A DNA stretch of 30,773 bases from DASYVD01 sp036000545 (GCA_036000545.1 DASYVD010000166.1:1-30773); one strand, 5' to 3'; counted from the first letter of the stretch, positions 15,457 to 22,549 are shown. Notes: generated from the letters alone by a model not told the origin. Program-made: numbers and translations.

Positions 15457-15666
15457 CTACGAGCGTCGCACGGAGATGATCATGTTGGCCACCCTCGTGG
15501 CCTGGACTCGCTCTCCGGCCCGGAGATTTTGCGGCGCCCCCTCGGGCCCCAGGCGCGCGGTCTCGGTCGAACCGTCCGGAAACCGCACGGTCAGATCGCG
15601 GTAGGTCACACCGTGGAGCTCGAAGGGGCGGACCTCGACGACGATCGCCTCCACTTCTCCCAGCAC
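15457..15666 (-). CDS. Small conserved-looking protein of unknown function
   Basis: A 69-residue beta-rich protein beginning at GTG 15666, 6 nt after TAGGGT, hence probably leaderless. The sequence alternates hydrophobic and charged residues (VEAIVVEVRPFEL, RDLTVRFPDG) and ends ANMIISVRRS. This could form a small barrel such as an OB or TOBE-like fold, but I cannot name a family. It is convergent with the soluble molybdoprotein gene, 13 bp away, and divergent from the BNR-repeat gene. Length and composition alone would be weak support; the leaderless promoter pair on either side raises confidence. Confidence 0.6.
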   Translation of the reverse strand: MLGEVEAIVVEVRPFELHGVTYRDLTVRFPDGSTETARLGPEGAPQNLRAGERVQATRVANMIISVRRS

Positions 15667-15672
15667 GGCGCC

Positions 15673-15678
15673 ACCCTA
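15673..15678 (-). promoter_or_regulatory. -10 element, leaderless start of the 69-residue protein
   Basis: TAGGGT on the minus strand ends 6 nt before the GTG at 15666. It lies back to back with the TAGGCT of the divergent gene. Confidence 0.4.
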
Positions 15679-15693
15679 TCTCACGCCACGGGA

Positions 15694-15699
15694 TAGGCT
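15694..15699 (+). promoter_or_regulatory. -10 element, leaderless start of the BNR-repeat gene
   Basis: TAGGCT ends 7 nt before the ATG at 15707, which has no ribosome site. Confidence 0.45.
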
Positions 15700-15706
15700 G
15701 CCGGCC

Positions 15707-16600
15707 ATGGCAATCATCGCTGGCACCGCTTCCGGCGTGGAGGTCCTCGGCGGAAACGGCTCCGGGGAGCTCAGAGGGCACGCGTGCGCGGCCCTGGCCG
15801 GCCAGGGCATCCACATGTGGGCCCTCATCGACGACAGGAAGGTCTACCGTCGGTCGGGTGAGGGCTCTTGGGAGGGCGTCGCGGAGGCATCCGATCGCCG
15901 CGGCCGGTGCTTGCTCCTCCACGGCGGCCGACTGTACGTGGGGACCGACGAGGCTCATCTGCTCAGGATGAACGGAGCCCTCGAGCCGGTTGCCCCCTTC
16001 GACGAAATCGAGGGGCGAGAGAAATGGTACACGCCGTGGGGAGGACCACCGGACACTCGTTCCATCTCCGCGAGCCACGGCACGATCTACGTGAACGTTC
16101 ACGTAGGGGGGATCGTCCGCTCAGCCGACGACGGCGAGTCGTGGGAGCCGACCATCGACATCGACGCCGACGTGCACCAGGTCATGACCCATCCGGATCT
16201 GCCCGGCCTCGTGCTCGCCTCTACGGCTTGGGGGCTGGCCCGCAGCGAGGACGGTGGCGTCGCCTGGTCCTTCCACGACGAGGGGCTGCACGCCTCCTAC
16301 TCTCGTGCGGTGGCCATCGCCGGTAAGACCGTTCTCGTGAGCGCGTCGACCGGCCCCCGCGGCGGCAGGGCGGCCCTCTACCGGCGGCCCCTTGAGGGGG
16401 ACGACCCGTTCGAGCGGTGCGCCGCCGGTCTCCCCGAATGGTTCCCCGGGAACATCGACACCCATTGCCTCGCTGCTTCTGGAAGCACGGTCGCGTTCGG
16501 CACCGCGGACGGCGACGTGTTCCTCTCGGAGGACGAGGGCCGGACGTGGCAGCAGGCCGCGTCCGGCCTCTCTCCAGTCCGGGCCCTCCTCCTCCCCTAG
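15707..16600 (+). CDS. BNR/Asp-box repeat beta-propeller protein
   Basis: A 297-residue protein without signal peptide or membrane segment. At least three Asp-box (BNR) motifs of the S-x-D-x-G-x-x-W type are visible: SADDGESWEP, SEDGGVAWSF and SEDEGRTWQQ, each following a strand such as VGGIVR, WGLAR or DGDVFL. This predicts a six- or seven-bladed propeller like the sialidase/VPS10/photosystem-stability-factor superfamily. Catalytic sialidase residues are not apparent, so an enzymatic role is not supported; such propellers often act as binding scaffolds. It stands alone between a divergent small gene and the metal-response module and is read toward the latter. Confidence 0.75.
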   Translation: MAIIAGTASGVEVLGGNGSGELRGHACAALAGQGIHMWALIDDRKVYRRSGEGSWEGVAEASDRRGRCLLLHGGRLYVGTDEAHLLRMNGALEPVAPFDEIEGREKWYTPWGGPPDTRSISASHGTIYVNVHVGGIVRSADDGESWEPTIDIDADVHQVMTHPDLPGLVLASTAWGLARSEDGGVAWSFHDEGLHASYSRAVAIAGKTVLVSASTGPRGGRAALYRRPLEGDDPFERCAAGLPEWFPGNIDTHCLAASGSTVAFGTADGDVFLSEDEGRTWQQAASGLSPVRALLLP

Positions 16601-16631
16601 CGGTCCGCGGCGGTCGCCGAGGCGCCGCCGG

Positions 16632-16724
16632 CTAGCAGCAGCCGGGGGGCACGGCGTCCGGCGGGCAACAGTCCGGCGGACAGCACGGATCTCCCGCCGC
16701 CAGCCCTGGGTTCGCCCTGAGCAT
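16632..16724 (-). CDS. Cysteine-rich 30-residue microprotein divergent from ArsR
   Basis: Starting at ATG 16724 the minus strand encodes 30 residues and stops with TAG at 16632. The chain holds three Cys pairs: the tandem CCPPDCCPPD and a terminal PPGCC. A near-ideal ribosome site, GGGAGGT, lies 6 nt before the ATG, which is strong support for translation in a window where many genes have none. It is divergent from arsR across a 77-bp region with two ArsR-like inverted repeats. Six cysteines in vicinal pairs could bind As(III), Sb(III), Cd(II) or other soft metals, like a minimal metallothionein. Function is inferred; I know no named family with this pattern. A chance frame is possible but unlikely given motif, ribosome site and location. 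Confidence 0.72.
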   Translation of the reverse strand: MLRANPGLAAGDPCCPPDCCPPDAVPPGCC

Positions 16725-16741
16725 CCGCTCACCTCCCCTCG

Positions 16742-16759
16742 TATCGATGGATGTCGATA
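16742..16759. promoter_or_regulatory. ArsR-like operator box 1
   Basis: A perfect inverted repeat, TATCGA-TGGATG-TCGATA: 6-bp arms and 6-nt spacer. It lies 18 nt upstream of the Cys-rich peptide start and overlaps the TATAAT of the plus strand. The spacing resembles ATCAA-N6-TTGAT-type operators of the ArsR/SmtB family. Confidence 0.65.
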
Positions 16760-16763
16760 TAAT
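16758..16763 (+). promoter_or_regulatory. Consensus -10 (TATAAT) in the arsR divergent region
   Basis: A perfect TATAAT, overlapping operator box 1 and standing out in GC-rich DNA. It would give a start near 16770, about 32 nt before arsR. The -35 is not obvious. An alternative arsR promoter is TTGCAC (16766-16771) with CAATAT (16789-16794). Confidence 0.45.
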
Positions 16764-16775
16764 GGTTGCACGACG

Positions 16776-16793
16776 TATCGACGTATGTCAATA
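16776..16793. promoter_or_regulatory. ArsR-like operator box 2
   Basis: TATCGA-CGTATG-TCAATA repeats box 1 with one mismatch in the arms, 34 bp further on and just upstream of the arsR start at 16802. It overlaps the TTGACA on the minus strand, so bound ArsR could block both promoters. Confidence 0.6.
16786..16791 (-). promoter_or_regulatory. -35 candidate (TTGACA) for the Cys-rich peptide
   Basis: A perfect TTGACA on the minus strand inside operator box 2, 61 nt upstream of the peptide start. The matching -10 at 17-18 nt is poor (CAACCA or AACCAT), so the assignment is uncertain. Confidence 0.35.
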
Positions 16794-16801
16794 TGTAGGC
16801 C

Positions 16802-17158
16802 ATGAAGAGGAAGATCGCCGAGATCGAGGACTGCTGCCCGGTCCTTCGGGAGCCGCTGGACGAAGAGGAGGCAGACCGTCTGGCCGGGGCGATGCGGGTC
16901 CTCGCCGAGCCCGCCCGGCTGCGGCTCCTCAGCCTGATCGCGGCGGGGCCCGGAGGGGAAGCTTGCGTGTGCACCCTGGTGGAGCCCCTCGGCCTCGGGC
17001 AGCCAACCGTCAGCCACCACCTCAAGGTGCTCCACGAGGCGGGTCTCCTGGACCGGGAACGCCGGGGACGGTGGGTCTACTACCGGGTCCGGCCCGAGCG
17101 GCTGGAGCCCATCCGAGAGGCCCTGGCCCCTCCCCCGCCCGTCCCGCTCAGCGCCTGA
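16802..17158 (+). CDS. arsR: ArsR/SmtB-family metalloid-responsive repressor
   Basis: A 118-residue winged-helix repressor. The recognition helix region is GLGQPTVSHHLKVLHEAGLLD, followed by the wing RRGRWVYYRV. Candidate sensor cysteines are the N-terminal pair C11-C12 (EDCCPVL) and C55, C57 (ACVC) just before the DNA-binding helix. This matches the Corynebacterium glutamicum ArsR layout, where a vicinal N-terminal pair and one cysteine near position 55 bind As(III), rather than the E. coli CVC-only site. It probably represses itself and the divergent Cys-rich peptide through the two 6-6-6 operator boxes. No arsenite pump or arsenate reductase is adjacent. It overlaps the threonine synthase end by 11 bp, convergently. 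Cd or Zn sensing remains possible. Confidence 0.9.
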   Translation: MKRKIAEIEDCCPVLREPLDEEEADRLAGAMRVLAEPARLRLLSLIAAGPGGEACVCTLVEPLGLGQPTVSHHLKVLHEAGLLDRERRGRWVYYRVRPERLEPIREALAPPPPVPLSA

Positions 17159-18335
17159 CCGGACCGACAGCCAGCTCCATCGCCTCCGGATACTTGAGGC
17201 CGGTCCCCGTGTTTATGAGAACCACGCGATCGCTGGGCTCCAGGTCGCCTCGTTCGCGGAGCCGGATCGCGGCGGCGAGGGTCGCTGCGCCCTCCGGCGC
17301 CGCAAGGATCCCGGCGTCGCGGGATAGGGCCCTCATCGCGTCGAGGATCTCCTCGTCGCTCACCGCGACCGCGGTTCCGCCCGTCTCCCGAACGGCGCGA
17401 AGAACGAGGAAGTCGCCGAGCGCTTTGGGAACGCGAAGCCCTGCCGCGATGGTGTCGGCCCCCTCCCAGTACTCCGCTTCGTCCGCGCCCTCCCGGAACG
17501 CCCTGACGATCGGAGCGCATCCTTCCGCTTGGGTGATGACGAGGCGGGGGACCCGATCGATCCACCCGAGCTCACGAAGCTGCCCCAGGGCCCGCCAGAT
17601 CCCGATGATCCCGACCCCCCCACCCGCGGGGTACACGATCGCGTCGGGGGGCTCCCACCCGAGTTGCTCCACGATCTCCAGACCGAGCGTCTTCTTCCCC
17701 TCGATGCGGTAGGGCTCCCGGAGCGTGGAGACGTCGAACCATCCCCGGTCACGGATACCCACTTCCACAGCATGGGCCGCGTCGGAGATCAGCCCCTCCA
17801 CCACAGTCACCTCGGCCCCGTAGAGCCGGCATTCCATCTGGTTGGCCTGGGGGGCGTCTGCCGGCATGGCCACGTGAACCCGCACTCCTCCCACGGCCCC
17901 GTAGCAGGCCCACGCCGCGCCCGCGTTTCCCGCCGTGGGAAGGGCCACCTCTCGGGTCCCCAGCCCCCGAGCCATTGAGATCCCGCAGGCGGCTCCTCGG
18001 GCCTTGAACGTCCCGGTCGGGTTGAGCCCCTCGTCCTTCACCCACAGGTCGGGAAGCTCCGCCGCTCTGCCGAGCCGAGGCACCGCGAGGAGCGGAGTGT
18101 AGCCCTCACCGAGGCTGACGATCTCAGCTGTCTCCCGAACCGGAAGGAGCTCCCGATACCGCCACATCGTCGGCTCTCGTGAGCCGAGATCCCTCTTCGC
18201 GATCGCGTCGCCAACCCGTTCGAGGTCGTATTCGACGAGGAGCGGTGCCCCACACGTGCACACGTTGTGGGCCCTCCCCGCGTCGTGCAGCTCCCCACAA
18301 CGAGGGCAGGACAAGTGGGAGACGAACGACCCCAC
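17148..18335 (-). CDS. thrC: Threonine synthase-type PLP enzyme
   Basis: A 395-residue fold-type II PLP enzyme that forms threonine from O-phosphohomoserine. The N-terminal zinc-ribbon-like CPRCG and CTCG (C10, C13, C26, C28) is typical of one class of threonine synthase. The PLP Lys is K111 in NPTGTFKARGA, PTAGNAGAAWACYG is the substrate-loop Asn region, and PAGGGVGIIG binds the cofactor phosphate. The GTG start at 18335 lies 10 nt after TAGGCT. No other threonine-pathway gene is nearby. The TAGN-type loop (AGNAGAA) and stand-alone context leave open a related threonine dehydratase-like or cysteate-pathway enzyme. Confidence 0.85.
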   Translation of the reverse strand: MGSFVSHLSCPRCGELHDAGRAHNVCTCGAPLLVEYDLERVGDAIAKRDLGSREPTMWRYRELLPVRETAEIVSLGEGYTPLLAVPRLGRAAELPDLWVKDEGLNPTGTFKARGAACGISMARGLGTREVALPTAGNAGAAWACYGAVGGVRVHVAMPADAPQANQMECRLYGAEVTVVEGLISDAAHAVEVGIRDRGWFDVSTLREPYRIEGKKTLGLEIVEQLGWEPPDAIVYPAGGGVGIIGIWRALGQLRELGWIDRVPRLVITQAEGCAPIVRAFREGADEAEYWEGADTIAAGLRVPKALGDFLVLRAVRETGGTAVAVSDEEILDAMRALSRDAGILAAPEGAATLAAAIRLRERGDLEPSDRVVLINTGTGLKYPEAMELAVGPVRR

Positions 18336-18368
18336 GCTGAAGCGGAGCCTACCCCGGGCGGGCCTCGC

Positions 18369-19328
18369 TCACCCCCACTCGACGACCAGGCGGTCCCGCT
18401 CCTCGCGGACGTCCGTGCCGAATGCGGCGCACGCTTCGCGGAACCGCCGGGCGACCCACGCGCGATCCTCTCCGCCCGCGAGTCTCGTGAAGCAGAAGTC
18501 CAGGCGGAGAGGGACGGCTTCCAGACGTCTGGGCCCGCCGGGGTCGAGATCGACCAGGAACAGGAGGCCCAGGTCGTTCCGGAGCACTGGGTCTACTGCA
18601 TAGTCGTCCAGAAAGTCGCCAAGGTCGAAGAGCACACGGCCGTCGATCCCCTGGAACACGTGGGCCGAATGCCCGGCCACGAGAGTAGCTCCGGCCTCGT
18701 CCAGCGCACCGGCCGCCTCTCGCACGTGCCCCACGGGTTCGGGAGTCATGTTGGGGCCCCAGTGCGGGGTGACCAGGACGGCGTCGGCTCCCTCGCCCGA
18801 CTCCCGCACCGCCTCGAGAAGCCAGTCGGGAACCCCACGTCCCAGCTCGGCGAAGGCGATCCCCGGCGCCGTCTCGCCGGCGGAGAAATCGGCCGGGTGA
18901 TCGGCCACCCCGAGCACGGCGAGCCGGAGACCCGCGGCCTCCAGCACCACGGGCGCCCGAGCCGCCTGGACAGAGGGCCCCGCTCCCACATGGGCGATGC
19001 CGGCAGCGTCGAGATGCTCCAGCGTGTCGAGGAGCGCTTCCTCGCCGAAGTCCAGAGCGTGGTTGTTGGCCAGAGTCACGCAATCCACCCCGAGATGAGC
19101 CAGGGTCTTCACGGCCGCCGGGGGGGCGCGGAAGAAGAACGGCTTGGCCGGATCCGGCCACGGAGCTCCCCGATCGGAGATGCAGCACTCGAGGTTCAGG
19201 ACGAAGAGGTCGGCCTCCGCGGCGGCGTCCCCGACCTGTGGGGAGAAGAGGGACTCGGGAGGCGCTTCCGCCAAACGCTCCGCCACCCCCCGTCCCAGCA
19301 TCGTATCGCCGGCGAGGGCGAGCTTCAT
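18369..19328 (-). CDS. CapA/PgsA-family metallophosphatase-like protein
   Basis: A 319-residue protein of the CapA family, which has the calcineurin-like phosphoesterase fold. Metal-site motifs appear in order: GDTMLGRG (N-terminus), NLECCISD, LANNHALDFG, VTPHWGPN and AGHSAHVFQG. CapA/PgsA proteins assist poly-gamma-glutamate synthesis, but this one lacks a signal peptide or membrane anchor and no pgsB or pgsC gene is nearby, so a cytosolic phosphoesterase of unknown substrate is more likely. The ATG at 19328 lies 6 nt after TAAGGT, and GAGGT in the same stretch could also serve as ribosome site. A hairpin terminator separates it from the protease gene upstream. Confidence 0.85.
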   Translation of the reverse strand: MKLALAGDTMLGRGVAERLAEAPPESLFSPQVGDAAAEADLFVLNLECCISDRGAPWPDPAKPFFFRAPPAAVKTLAHLGVDCVTLANNHALDFGEEALLDTLEHLDAAGIAHVGAGPSVQAARAPVVLEAAGLRLAVLGVADHPADFSAGETAPGIAFAELGRGVPDWLLEAVRESGEGADAVLVTPHWGPNMTPEPVGHVREAAGALDEAGATLVAGHSAHVFQGIDGRVLFDLGDFLDDYAVDPVLRNDLGLLFLVDLDPGGPRRLEAVPLRLDFCFTRLAGGEDRAWVARRFREACAAFGTDVREERDRLVVEWG

Positions 19329-19334
19329 GACCTC

Positions 19335-19340
19335 ACCTTA
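19335..19340 (-). promoter_or_regulatory. -10 element of the CapA-like gene
   Basis: TAAGGT ends 6 nt before the ATG at 19328 and follows the terminator of the upstream gene, so this gene has its own promoter. Confidence 0.4.
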
Positions 19341-19354
19341 GAGCGCATCGAAAA

Positions 19355-19387
19355 GAGCGGCCGCGGGCATATGACCCGGGGCCGCTC
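19355..19387 (-). terminator. Rho-independent terminator of the subtilase gene
   Basis: On the minus strand GAGCGGCC pairs with GGCCGCTC (8 bp), and after one mismatch CGGG pairs with CCCG around a 7-nt loop. TTTTCG follows directly. It lies 15 bp past the stop of the subtilase gene. Confidence 0.75.
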
Positions 19388-19401
19388 ACCCTTGTCCAGC
19401 C

Positions 19402-20532
19402 TCAGCAGGCGGTGAGGGCCGCCTGGACGGCCGCCTGAGCGTCCACGATCCCGTAACCGTACTCGGGCGTCCATACTCCCCGAGAACCGGTCACGGGCTG
19501 ACGGGCGGTCGAGGTCAGCACGTCCACGTTCTGCTGCCTCGTGCATCCCATCGAGGCCAGGAGCCCGGCCACCCCGGCGGCGTGCGGAGTGGCCATCGAG
19601 GTTCCCGCGTACTCGTCGTAGGCCCTGTTGCCCGGGTAGCCGCAGTACGTACCTCCGGTGCCCGGCGGGACCGTGGACACGATGTCTTCATAGCAGAGGG
19701 GGATCCCGGCACCGCCGGGCGCGGCCACGGACTGGAGATCGGGCCGCACGGGATGATTCGCGTATGCAGCCTTCGCTTCTCGCTTGTCGGTGGCGGTGAT
19801 GCACACGGCCCCGGGGTCGAATCCCGGCGTGTCGCACATCGGAGCGGCCTCGTTGCCAGCCGCGGCCACGACCACCACACCCCTGGAGTTCGCGTAGGCG
19901 ATCGCATCCACGACGTCGGTCAGGAGCCCGGTGATCGTGAACACCTGGCTGCCGGGCAGGGCGCCGAGGCTCAGGTTGATCACGTCCGCGCCGTTGTCCG
20001 CCGCGTACCGGATCCCCAGAGCCACGTCGGCAAAGGAACCGCTTCCCTCACCGTCGAGGACCCGAACGGCCATCAGCTTCGCCTGAGGTGCCACCCCGGC
20101 GATCCCCACGCCGTTGTTGGTGACCGCGGCGGCGATGCCGGCGACGTGGGTTCCGTGGAGATGGCCGGTCGCGTCGCCGGGCCTGGAGCCACTCTGCCAG
20201 TCACCGTTACCGCAACCCGCCGTCCCGCAGCCGAGGAACGTGTTCCCGGGGACGATGTTCGCCGCCAGGTCAGGATGGTCGAGGTCGATCCCCGTGTCGA
20301 CCACCGCGACGACGGCGCCCAATCCCTGCGTGACATCCCAGGCCTGCTCGGCCCGGACCTGCCGAGGCCCCCACTGGCTGACGTACAGGGGGTCGTTCGG
20401 CGCCGCCGGATCCGTGTGGGTGGCGCCTGCGCCTGGCGCCACCCGCGCGGTACCCACGGCGGCCACGGAGAGGACGATGGCCAGACGAGCCAGCCGCCCT
20501 CTCCGCGCGGGCATCGCCGCGAACCGATCCAT
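19402..20532 (-). CDS. Secreted subtilisin-family (S8) serine protease
   Basis: A 376-residue secreted protease. A basic N-terminus (MPARRGRLARL) and hydrophobic core form a signal peptide ending near GAGATHT (about residue 38). The catalytic triad is D79 (AVVDTGIDLDHPD), H127 (LHGTHVAGIAA) and S312 (AGTSMATPHAAG); N227 in AAAGNE forms the oxyanion hole. Further cysteines (GCGTAGCGNG, MCDTPG, VCITA, YCGYP, final TAC) suggest disulfides, as expected outside the cell. There is little propeptide: about 40 residues separate the signal end from the first Asp motif. The start ATG has AGGAGG 6 nt upstream. It ends at its own terminator. Confidence 0.93.
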   Translation of the reverse strand: MDRFAAMPARRGRLARLAIVLSVAAVGTARVAPGAGATHTDPAAPNDPLYVSQWGPRQVRAEQAWDVTQGLGAVVAVVDTGIDLDHPDLAANIVPGNTFLGCGTAGCGNGDWQSGSRPGDATGHLHGTHVAGIAAAVTNNGVGIAGVAPQAKLMAVRVLDGEGSGSFADVALGIRYAADNGADVINLSLGALPGSQVFTITGLLTDVVDAIAYANSRGVVVVAAAGNEAAPMCDTPGFDPGAVCITATDKREAKAAYANHPVRPDLQSVAAPGGAGIPLCYEDIVSTVPPGTGGTYCGYPGNRAYDEYAGTSMATPHAAGVAGLLASMGCTRQQNVDVLTSTARQPVTGSRGVWTPEYGYGIVDAQAAVQAALTAC

Positions 20533-20670
20533 GTCGAACCTCCTGGTCGGCGGGCAGAGATACTTCCGGACGAGCGCGATCTACCCGCCGCCGCCTTATT
20601 CGACACGGGAAGGACGAGCTCCTGCCGGCCAGGAGGGGAACCCTGCCGAGCCCGGCCTCGTCTAACGACC

Positions 20671-21138
20671 ATGAGAACGACCCAAGCCCGCAGGCGTACC
20701 GCTGCAGCGCTCCTCGTCGCAGCGGCCTTGCTCACCTCGTGCGCTGGGCTGCGGGAGGATGGCATCGGCGCCCCCGGGCCCGACACGCCGATCTCCTCCA
20801 CCCCCGACCCCGGCACCATTCCTTCGAAACCCAGGCCTCTGCTCGTGGAGCCCCGGCCGGACCTGGTTGACGTCCATACACAGCCGTGGGACAAGGCGAG
20901 GGTCCTGGACTCCCGGACCGTCGAGGTTCGCTTCTACGGCGGGGTCGAGGAATGCTACGGCGTCGCTCGGGTGGACGTCGAATACCGGAAGCGATCGGTC
21001 GTCATCACCGTCTACTCCGGCCGCGTCCCCACTGCGGAGGTGTGCATCGAGATCGCCGTGCTGAAGTCGGTCCGGCTTGATCTGGCGGAACCGCTCGCTG
21101 GTCGCCGTGTGGTGGACGGAGCCGAGCGGGCGGCCTGA
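20671..21138 (+). CDS. Putative lipoprotein of unknown function
   Basis: A 155-residue exported protein. The N-terminus has a basic start (MRTTQARRRTAA), a hydrophobic stretch and a lipobox, LLTSCAG, with lipidated C24. A Pro-, Gly- and Ser-rich linker (about 28-60) leads to a small beta-rich domain with two conserved-looking cysteines (EECYG, EVCIE) probably bridged outside the cell. No family is recognised. It is divergent from the subtilase gene across 138 bp. The start follows TCTAACGACC, which may contain the promoter of a leaderless message. Confidence 0.72.
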   Translation: MRTTQARRRTAAALLVAAALLTSCAGLREDGIGAPGPDTPISSTPDPGTIPSKPRPLLVEPRPDLVDVHTQPWDKARVLDSRTVEVRFYGGVEECYGVARVDVEYRKRSVVITVYSGRVPTAEVCIEIAVLKSVRLDLAEPLAGRRVVDGAERAA

Positions 21139-21188
21139 GTCTCGATCCACCCGCGAGATCACCTCCCCCCGATACAGTCTTCACGAGG

Positions 21189-21587
21189 ATGGTCGGCCTC
21201 GGCCGGGCGCTCGTCGTCTTGGGAGTCGCGGTCTGGCCGGTCTGGGGCCTGCTGTTCCTGACCGGCTCGGCGCCGAACGTGGGCTATGCCCTCCTCGTCC
21301 ACCTAGCGCTGGTGGTCCCCGGCGGAGTGCTGGTACGGCGCGTCCGGGCGCCGGGACCCCGGCCGGCGCGCAAACGTCTCGGGGACGCGCTGATCGTCTT
21401 CGGCGTCCTGGCGTGGGTCCCCTACTTCATCCTCCGAGAGGAAGGAGTCGACGCCCCGAGCACGCCGTTCCTCGTCTGGCACCTGTTGGGCGTCGTTCCC
21501 GGAGCCCTCCTCCGGTACACACGATGGGGGGCACGCGGGGTGGGTCGAAACGAGGAAGGAGCGGGCCTCGGGGGCGGCTATCCCTGA
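21189..21587 (+). CDS. Small polytopic membrane protein
   Basis: A 132-residue protein with four hydrophobic segments, roughly residues 5-24, 30-48, 68-84 and 92-108, and a Gly-rich C-terminal tail. Arg-rich loops (RRVRAPGPRPARKR) suggest the positive-inside side. No family is recognised. The ATG follows GAGG closely and a TACAGT -10 candidate lies 10 nt upstream. It is on the same strand as the lipoprotein gene, with a 50-bp gap, and overlaps the zinc-ribbon gene convergently by 10 bp. Confidence 0.65.
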   Translation: MVGLGRALVVLGVAVWPVWGLLFLTGSAPNVGYALLVHLALVVPGGVLVRRVRAPGPRPARKRLGDALIVFGVLAWVPYFILREEGVDAPSTPFLVWHLLGVVPGALLRYTRWGARGVGRNEEGAGLGGGYP

Positions 21588-21805
21588 GGGGGGGAGAGCG
21601 GAAGCTCACGCCGGGGATTCAGGGTCTTGTGGATCGGGCAGTGCCAGACGGCGGACAGGGCCACCGGGCCCTCCGCCTTGATCAGCTCTCGAGCGAAGAG
21701 CCACTGGCAGCGCTCGCAGTAGAGGTCCCCGGGACGGACCCGGGCCACCTGGCGGGGCACCTCGTTCTCTCCCCGGAGAGCGTCATAGCAGCATGGACAG
21801 ATCAT
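21578..21805 (-). CDS. Small zinc-ribbon-like protein
   Basis: A 75-residue protein with three candidate metal knuckles: CPCC (C3, C5, C6), CERC (C30, C33) and CPIH (C56, H59). This spacing predicts one or two structural zinc sites. Between them lie a basic stretch and an amphipathic helix (QWLFARELIKAEG). No signal peptide; probably cytosolic. No family is recognised. The start has no clear ribosome site and the upstream 100 bp contain two copies of the palindrome TTCTGGAA (21813-21820, 21858-21865). Confidence 0.6.
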   Translation of the reverse strand: MICPCCYDALRGENEVPRQVARVRPGDLYCERCQWLFARELIKAEGPVALSAVWHCPIHKTLNPRRELPLSPPQG

Positions 21806-21885
21806 CGAAAGATTCTGGAAACCGCCTCACTTCGGGTTTTCGGCTCCCCTGGATGGTTTCTGGAATACGGCTTTCGAGGGACGAG

Positions 21886-21906
21886 CCGACCCACCGCGGT
21901 TCGGCC
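21886..21906 (-). terminator. Hairpin overlapping the tag stop codon
   Basis: GCCGAACC and GGGTCGGC on the minus strand pair in 7 of 8 positions around a short loop, starting at the tag stop codon. There is no U-tract, so it could only be a weak or non-canonical terminator. Confidence 0.3.
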
Positions 21907-22481
21907 TAGGCGGAGCGGTCGATCTCCCGGTAGCGGAAGCAGCCCACGAGGTGATCGTTCACCATCCCAACAGCCTGCATGAACGAGTAGCAGACCACCG
22001 GCCCCACGAAGCGGAACCCCCTCGTCTTGAGCTCCTGGCTCATGGACCGTGACTCGGGGGTCTGGTCGGGGAGCTCGGAGAGCCGACGCCGCGATCTCCG
22101 CGCGGGCCGGCCACCGACCAGTCCCCACAGGTACGCGTCGAGGCTCCCGTGCCGCTTCACGACCTCAAGAGCGGCCCGGGCGTTGGCCACCGCCGCCTCG
22201 ACCTTGGCCCGGTTCCGAACGATCCCCGGGTCCTCCAGCAGGCGGGCCACGTCGCGGGGCCCGAACCGGGCGACCCGTTTGGGATCGAACCCCAGGAAGG
22301 CCTTCCGGTAGCCGTCTCGCTTCCGAAGGATCGTTGCCCACGACAGGCCTGCCTGGGCACCCTCCAGAACGAGCATCTCGAAGAGGTGGCGGTCGTCGTG
22401 GGAGGGCACGCCCCACTCCTCGTCGTGATACCGGAGGTACAGGGGATCGCCCTCGACCCCCCATGGGCATCGTGTGACCAC
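21906..22481 (-). CDS. tag: DNA-3-methyladenine glycosylase I
   Basis: Excises 3-methyladenine from alkylated DNA (base-excision repair). The 191 residues carry the zinc-snap residues C5, H19, H177 and C181, equivalent to E. coli Tag C4, H17, H175 and C179. Family motifs are RCPWG, YHDEEWGVP, EGAQAGLSWATILRKR and FRFVGPVVCYSFMQAVGMVNDH. GTG at 22481 is preferred: it matches the family N-terminus and lies 7 nt after TAGGAT. The ATG at 22490 overlaps that hexamer and would not be transcribed from it. It is divergent from the thioesterase gene. Confidence 0.95.
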   Translation of the reverse strand: MVTRCPWGVEGDPLYLRYHDEEWGVPSHDDRHLFEMLVLEGAQAGLSWATILRKRDGYRKAFLGFDPKRVARFGPRDVARLLEDPGIVRNRAKVEAAVANARAALEVVKRHGSLDAYLWGLVGGRPARRSRRRLSELPDQTPESRSMSQELKTRGFRFVGPVVCYSFMQAVGMVNDHLVGCFRYREIDRSA

Positions 22482-22488
22482 GGCGGGC

Positions 22489-22494
22489 ATCCTA
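22489..22494 (-). promoter_or_regulatory. -10 element, leaderless start of tag
   Basis: TAGGAT ends 7 nt before the GTG at 22481. It decides the tag start, since the ATG at 22490 lies within the hexamer. Confidence 0.5.
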
Positions 22495-22536
22495 AGGTAC
22501 ACGGGGAGCAGGGACTTCTGCCGAACCGGCTCGGGA

Positions 22537-22542
22537 TATCCT
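22537..22542 (+). promoter_or_regulatory. -10 element, leaderless start of the thioesterase gene
   Basis: TATCCT ends 7 nt before the GTG at 22550, which has no ribosome site. Confidence 0.5.
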
Positions 22543-22549
22543 CGGGTTC

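Noticed and set aside
18369..19328. Capsule or poly-gamma-glutamate locus suggested by the CapA family
   Set aside because: No pgsB/pgsC/capB-like gene is nearby and the protein has no export signal or anchor.
22488..22490. ATG as the tag start codon
   Set aside because: It lies inside the probable -10 hexamer TAGGAT. GTG at 22481 fits the family N-terminus and zinc-residue spacing better.
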